From Microbacterium galbinum (GTDB lineage: Bacteria > Actinomycetota > Actinomycetes > Actinomycetales > Microbacteriaceae): a stretch of 64,000 nt of DNA. The DNA lies in contig NZ_JAHWXM010000001.1 of assembly GCF_023091225.1 (NCBI RefSeq), positions 2,501,913 to 2,565,912 of the forward strand. The letters are read 5' to 3'. Numbering within the stretch: position 1 is the stretch's first letter; each line of letters starts with the position of its first letter. Positions 60,291 to 64,000 of this stretch are shown piece after piece. Both the position numbers and the translations under genes were made by a program. Below the pieces are notes generated by a model. It was given only the letters and a program-made list of their open reading frames with translations. It did no database searches and was not told the DNA's origin.

Positions 60291-62129
60291 TCAGAGGTAG
60301 AGGTCGTTGACGGTGACGGCGGCGCGATCGAGCACGACGTTCCGCTTGAGCTTCATGGTGGGGGTGACGAGTTCGCGGTCGTCGAGGTCGGCCAGCACGA
60401 CGCTGAAGCGGCGCACCTGCTCGCTGTGCGCCACGAGTGCGTTGGCGGCGTCGACGGCGCGCTGCAGGTGGGCGCGCAGCGCTGGATCGGCGACCGTGCG
60501 GATGTCGTCGATCGGACCCGAGGGGAGCGCGATGCCTTCGGCGGAGGCCCAGGCCCGCGTCTGCTCGGGATCGAGGAGCAGCAGCGCCGACAGGTAGGGC
60601 TTTCCCTCGCCGACCATCACCGCGTGCGAGACCAGCGGATCGGCTTCGACCGTGCTCTCCCAGCGGGTCGGCACGACGGTCTTGCCGTTCGAGGTGACGA
60701 TCACGTCTTTGAGCCGGCCCTCCAGGAACAGTCGGCCCTGGTCGTCGAGTCGCCCGAGGTCGCCGGTGCGGAAGAACCCGTCGATGAAGGCATCCGCGTC
60801 GTGCGCCGGATTGCGGTACCCGTCGAAGACGCCGACACCGCGGGCGAGGACCTCGCCCTCGTCGCTGATGCGCACGGTGAGCCCGGGCAGGGGCGTGCCG
60901 ACGCTGCCCGAGGCGATGAGACCCGGCAGGTTGCCGGTGAGCGGCGCCGTCGTCTCGGTCAGCCCGTACCCCTCGATGACGGGCACGCCGAGGCCGCGGA
61001 AGAAGAGCGAGAGCTCGGGGTCGAGCGCGGCTCCGCCCGAGAGGATGTAGCCGACCCGCCCGCCCATCACGGTGCGGAGGCGGCGGTAGAAGAGGGCGTC
61101 GAAGAAGCGGTGGCGCAGACGGAGCCCGCGGCGGTTCGGGATTCTCCGACGCGCGTCGATCCGCTCGGCGCGGCGGCCCCAGGCGACGGCCGTCTCGTGA
61201 GCCTTCGCCCAGACACGACTCAGGCCCTTGTCCGCAGCCTTCGTGGCCGCGGCCGCCTGGATCTTCTCCAGCACGCGCGGCACGACGACCAGGAACGTCG
61301 GGCGCAGCGTGTCGAGGGTCGACACCACCGTGGACGGGTCGGAGAGGTGCGCGATGCGCATGCCGCTGGCCAGGCAGATCAGCTGGAGTCCGCGGGCCAG
61401 CACGTGGGCGAGCGGCAGGAAGATGACGGTGTTGCCGTTCTCGTTCACGATCTCGCGGTACGCGGCGGCGATGTTGAGCACCTGGCCGAGGAAGTTCCGA
61501 TGCGTGAGCACGACGCCCTTGGGCTCGCCCGTGGTTCCCGAGGTGTAGACGATGGTCGCGGGGTCGTCCTGCGTGGCGTGCGTTCGGCGTGCCTCGACTG
61601 CGTCGTCGGCGATGTCGGAGCCCCGCGCGACGAGGTCGTCGAGGGTTCCGGATGCCGCGGCTCCGGGGTTGTCGTCAGCATCCATCGTCCACGCGCCGAG
61701 CGTCGGAGCGTCGGCGTGCGCGAGAGCCGCCTGAAGGAGCTCGGCGTGCGCCGTGGTGCCGCCGATCGCCAGGCGCACGCCGGCGTCGGCGACGATCGCG
61801 TTCACCTGCGAGGGCGACGACGTCTCGTAGATCGGCACGACGACGGCGCCGGCGAACCAGGCGGCGAGATCGGCGACGGCCCACTCGTAGCGCGTCGGCG
61901 CCATGATCGCGATCGGATCGCCGGTGCGGATGCCGCAGGCGATGAACCCCTTCGCGAGGGCCCGTACCTCGTTCGCGAACTCCCGGGTGGTGACCGGCTG
62001 CCAGCCGCCGTCCCGGTCGACCTCGAAGGCGACGTGATCGGGGGCGGTGGCCTCACGCCGGACCAGCAGGTCGGTGACGTTGCGGTAGCCGTCGAGGGCG
62101 GCGAGGGGTGGGGTCGACGACTCGATCAT
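60291..62129 (-). CDS. Long-chain acyl-CoA synthetase
   Basis: This 612-residue AMP-forming enzyme has the P-loop YTSGTTGEPKG at about 195-205, VIFLPLAHVLARGLQLI, VIEGYGLTETTAP and RTGDLGRLDDQGRLF with VTSNGKTVVPTR near the C-terminus. The layout is that of actinobacterial FadD15-type ligases. GAGAGGAG precedes the start. It would activate fatty acids for beta-oxidation or lipid synthesis. Confidence 0.92.
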   Translation of the reverse strand: MIESSTPPLAALDGYRNVTDLLVRREATAPDHVAFEVDRDGGWQPVTTREFANEVRALAKGFIACGIRTGDPIAIMAPTRYEWAVADLAAWFAGAVVVPIYETSSPSQVNAIVADAGVRLAIGGTTAHAELLQAALAHADAPTLGAWTMDADDNPGAAASGTLDDLVARGSDIADDAVEARRTHATQDDPATIVYTSGTTGEPKGVVLTHRNFLGQVLNIAAAYREIVNENGNTVIFLPLAHVLARGLQLICLASGMRIAHLSDPSTVVSTLDTLRPTFLVVVPRVLEKIQAAAATKAADKGLSRVWAKAHETAVAWGRRAERIDARRRIPNRRGLRLRHRFFDALFYRRLRTVMGGRVGYILSGGAALDPELSLFFRGLGVPVIEGYGLTETTAPLTGNLPGLIASGSVGTPLPGLTVRISDEGEVLARGVGVFDGYRNPAHDADAFIDGFFRTGDLGRLDDQGRLFLEGRLKDVIVTSNGKTVVPTRWESTVEADPLVSHAVMVGEGKPYLSALLLLDPEQTRAWASAEGIALPSGPIDDIRTVADPALRAHLQRAVDAANALVAHSEQVRRFSVVLADLDDRELVTPTMKLKRNVVLDRAAVTVNDLYL

Positions 62130-62210
62130 CGGGGCTCCTCTCGGTCTGTGGGCGCGCCAGAGCCGCCCAATGGGTGCTGTTCGGAGCCGGTGGGAATTCG
62201 GATGGGAAGG

Positions 62211-62238
62211 AAAAACCCCCGGGTGTGTCCCGGGGGTT
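62211..62238 (-). terminator. Rho-independent terminator of tRNA-Gly
   Basis: A perfect 10-bp stem (AACCCCCGGG with CCCGGGGGTT, 62214-62238) with a five-base loop is followed on the minus strand by a T-run (complement of 62211-62215). It begins four bases after the tRNA CCA. Confidence 0.9.
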
Positions 62239-62242
62239 CGAG

Positions 62243-62316
62243 TGGAGGGGCTGACGGGAATCGAACCCGCGCTGTCTGCTTGGGAAGCAGAAGTTCTACC
62301 ATTGAACTACAGCCCC
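62243..62316 (-). tRNA. tRNA-Gly (anticodon CCC)
   Basis: The 74-base minus-strand gene has acceptor arms GGGGCTG and CAGCCCC, an encoded CCA end, the T-loop GGTTCGATTCC and the anticodon loop TTCCCAA between TCTGC and GCAGA, giving anticodon CCC. It reads GGG codons. Confidence 0.97.
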
Positions 62317-62419
62317 GAACCCCGCATCCTCGCGGAACGGGGTGACGCCAGCCTACCTGCCGCCCGGCCCGCGACCAAAGCGCTCACGCGGCTCGTCGGA
62401 TCCGCGCCATGATGTCGGT

Positions 62420-63097
62420 ATGGGCAGTGTCATCGGGGAGCTTCTCCCGTTCGCGCTCGGCATCGCGATCAGTCCGCTGCCGATCATCGTCGTCATCCTC
62501 ACCCTGCTGAGCCCGAAGGCGCGCAAGAGCAGCCTCGGTTTCCTGATCGGGTGGGTCGTCGGCATCCTGGTGGTGATCGGCGTGCTCACGGCGCTGTCGA
62601 CGTTCCTGCCCGACCGCGACGATTCTGAACCCGGAGTTGCGGCGGGCCTCGCCAAGCTGGTGGTCGGTGTGCTGCTCGTGGCGCTCGCCATCGGTCAGTG
62701 GCGCAAGCGCCCGAAGCCCGGGGAAGAGCCGAAGCTGCCGGGATGGATGCAGAAGGTCGACGCGTTCGACTTCGCCGCGGCGCTGCGGTTCGGCCTCTTC
62801 CTCTCGGCCGTGAATCCCAAGACCTACATCTTCAGCCTCAGCGTGGCGATCGACCTCGGCGTCTCCGACCTCGAGGGCACCGAGCTGCTCCTCCCGCTGC
62901 TTGTGTTCTCGGTGATCGCGGCATCCACCGTGCTCGTCCCCGTCGTCGCCTACGCGATCGCCGCCGACCGCCTGCGTGCACCGCTCGCGGCGCTGCACGT
63001 CTGGCTCAGCCGAGAGAACAACACCATCATGTGCGTGCTGTTCCTGGTGCTCGGCTTCTCGGCGGTCGGCAGCGGCATCGGCATCCTCTGGCCGTAG
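62420..63097 (+). CDS. GAP-family (Sap/LysE-like) membrane protein
   Basis: A 225-residue membrane protein with six helices, opening LPFALGIAISPLPIIVVILTLLSPKAR and containing FLSAVNPKTYIFSL, features of the GAP/Sap family named for mycobacterial lipid exporters. CATGAT ends six bases before the ATG, so the message may be leaderless. The substrate is unknown. Confidence 0.85.
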   Translation: MGSVIGELLPFALGIAISPLPIIVVILTLLSPKARKSSLGFLIGWVVGILVVIGVLTALSTFLPDRDDSEPGVAAGLAKLVVGVLLVALAIGQWRKRPKPGEEPKLPGWMQKVDAFDFAAALRFGLFLSAVNPKTYIFSLSVAIDLGVSDLEGTELLLPLLVFSVIAASTVLVPVVAYAIAADRLRAPLAALHVWLSRENNTIMCVLFLVLGFSAVGSGIGILWP

Positions 63098-63120
63098 CGG
63101 ATGCTGGGCGTCGTCGTTTC

Positions 63121-63172
63121 AACCCGAGAGGCGCACCCCCCCGGCTGACGCCGGAGGCGCACCTCTCGGGTT
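63121..63172. terminator. Stem-loop after the GAP-family gene
   Basis: AACCCGAGAGG (63121-63131) pairs with CCTCTCGGGTT (63162-63172); an inner CCGGC/GCCGG hairpin lies at 63141-63154. It probably ends the upstream transcript before dcd. Confidence 0.65.
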
Positions 63173-63277
63173 GGCCTCGACGCACCCGGGGGAGCGCGTC
63201 ATAAGTCCAGACGGTCGAGATTCCCGTTTCGGTCGTCGAATACGGGCATACTTCGTGAGCACGAACCATGCGGCAAC

Positions 63278-63289
63278 TAGGCTGAACCC
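63278..63289 (+). promoter_or_regulatory. Leaderless -10 box of dcd
   Basis: TAGGCT (63278-63283) is followed by six bases and then the GTG start at 63290. No Shine-Dalgarno is present. Confidence 0.55.
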
Positions 63290-63895
63290 GTGCTTCTCAG
63301 CGATCGCGACATCAGGGCAGAACTCGCTTCCGGCAAGATCGGGCTCTCGCCGCACGACCCGGCGATGGTGCAGCCGTCGAGCGTCGACGTGCGGCTCGAC
63401 CGGTACTTCCGGCTGTTCGACAACCACAAGTACCCCTTCATCGATCCCTCGGTCGATCAGCCCGAGCTCACCCGGCTGATCGAGGTCGACCCCGACGAGC
63501 CGTTCATCCTGCACCCGGGCGAGTTCGCGCTCGGAGCGACGTTCGAGCAGGTCAGCCTGGCCGACGACGTCGCCGCCCGCCTCGAGGGCAAGTCGTCGCT
63601 CGGACGCCTCGGCCTCATCACCCACTCCACCGCCGGGTTCATCGACCCGGGTTTCACCGGACACGTCACGCTCGAACTCGCCAACGTCGCGACGCTGCCG
63701 ATCAAGCTGTGGCCGGGCATGAAGATCGGGCAGCTCTGCTTCTTCCGCCTGACCTCGCCCGCCGAGAACCCCTACGGCTCCGGCCCCTACGGCAATCGGT
63801 ACCAGGGACAGCGGGGGCCGACGGCATCCCGTTCCTTCCAGAATTTCCATCGCACAGACGTCGGCGTCACAGACGTCGGAGCCCTCGGAGGCTGA
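63290..63895 (+). CDS. dcd: dCTP deaminase, bifunctional (dUMP-forming) type
   Basis: The 201 residues start [15 protein letters not shown] and contain [48 protein letters not shown] and [16 protein letters not shown]. The sequence closely follows the mycobacterial enzyme that both deaminates dCTP and hydrolyses the dUTP to dUMP. A C-terminal extension after SFQNF is not part of the conserved core. The start is a leaderless GTG. It supplies dUMP for thymidylate synthesis. Confidence 0.95.
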   Translation: MLLSDRDIRAELASGKIGLSPHDPAMVQPSSVDVRLDRYFRLFDNHKYPFIDPSVDQPELTRLIEVDPDEPFILHPGEFALGATFEQVSLADDVAARLEGKSSLGRLGLITHSTAGFIDPGFTGHVTLELANVATLPIKLWPGMKIGQLCFFRLTSPAENPYGSGPYGNRYQGQRGPTASRSFQNFHRTDVGVTDVGALGG

Positions 63896-63896
63896 C

Positions 63897-64000
63897 ATGA
63901 CCAGCGACAGCACCACCCCGCCCGACTCCGACAAGCGCGAGAACGGCGAGGCGGATGCCGTCGTCCCGCCGCCTCCCGTCTTCGACGATGCCGCGGCCGC
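63897..64000 (+). CDS. Start of an unidentified gene downstream of dcd (partial)
   Basis: The ATG at 63897 lies one base after the dcd stop and has GGAGG six bases upstream. About 34 codons are visible before the window ends. They encode a hydrophilic, Asp/Ser/Pro-rich start with a PPPPVFDD segment and nothing diagnostic. It is probably co-transcribed with dcd. Confidence 0.7.
   Translation, partial: MTSDSTTPPDSDKRENGEADAVVPPPPVFDDAAA

Overview
The window reads as chromosomal DNA of a high-GC actinobacterium, most likely Microbacterium or a close Microbacteriaceae relative. This is inferred from the G+C-rich codon use, many GTG starts and ATGA overlaps, several leaderless promoters, class III CoA-transferases, permease-ATPase fusion transporters, the heavy over-use of CGGATGC/GCATCCG on both strands, and the intergenic CTTCGACAGGCTCAG repeats. 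No phage, conjugation or insertion-sequence gene was found.

Region 1 (1-1.2 kb) holds a partial MFS transporter divergent from an HxlR regulator, with a palindromic operator between them. It is followed by an 850-base stretch without genes that consists of repeats.

Region 2 (2-37.6 kb) is a catabolic island. A PucR-type regulator and an alpha/beta hydrolase face a tightly overlapping operon: catabolic class II HMG-CoA reductase, HMG-CoA lyase, class III CoA-transferase, FAS1/MaoC-like hydratase, PaiB-like flavoprotein, ornithine cyclodeaminase-like reductase, and two YtcJ-like amidohydrolases. A second CoA-transferase follows. A second PucR regulator is divergent from DUF917, a hydantoinase/oxoprolinase-like ATPase, a peptide-type ABC importer with a permease-ATPase fusion, and an M20 amidohydrolase. 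Next come an MHS transporter, a third CoA-transferase, an enoyl-CoA hydratase, a third PucR regulator, and a second peptide-type ABC importer with a double-ATPase subunit. The simplest reading is import and hydrolysis of amide-, lactam- or peptide-like compounds, CoA activation of the acid, hydration, and cleavage of HMG-CoA to acetoacetate and acetyl-CoA. The substrate is unknown.

Region 3 (37.7-54.7 kb) is a glycan locus. It has two large secreted proteins with discoidin modules and LAxTG sortase motifs, a sugar ABC importer, GH29 alpha-L-fucosidase, GH35 beta-galactosidase, a LacI regulator and a secreted foldase-like protein. A 16-bp palindrome before the importer recurs in degenerate form before GH35, which points to one LacI regulon.

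Region 4 (54.7-64 kb) is ordinary chromosome: a 41-residue acidic protein, a concanavalin-like protein, a hydrolase, DUF1684, an MHS transporter, an orphan sigma-like factor, DUF1295, a long-chain acyl-CoA synthetase, tRNA-Gly(CCC) with a clear terminator, a GAP-family membrane protein, dCTP deaminase and the start of one more gene.

Several families of palindromic repeats fill the spacers. One copy lies in frame inside an ABC ATPase gene. Another element, present twice, carries two ACCGATCGGT-type boxes exactly 50 bp apart.
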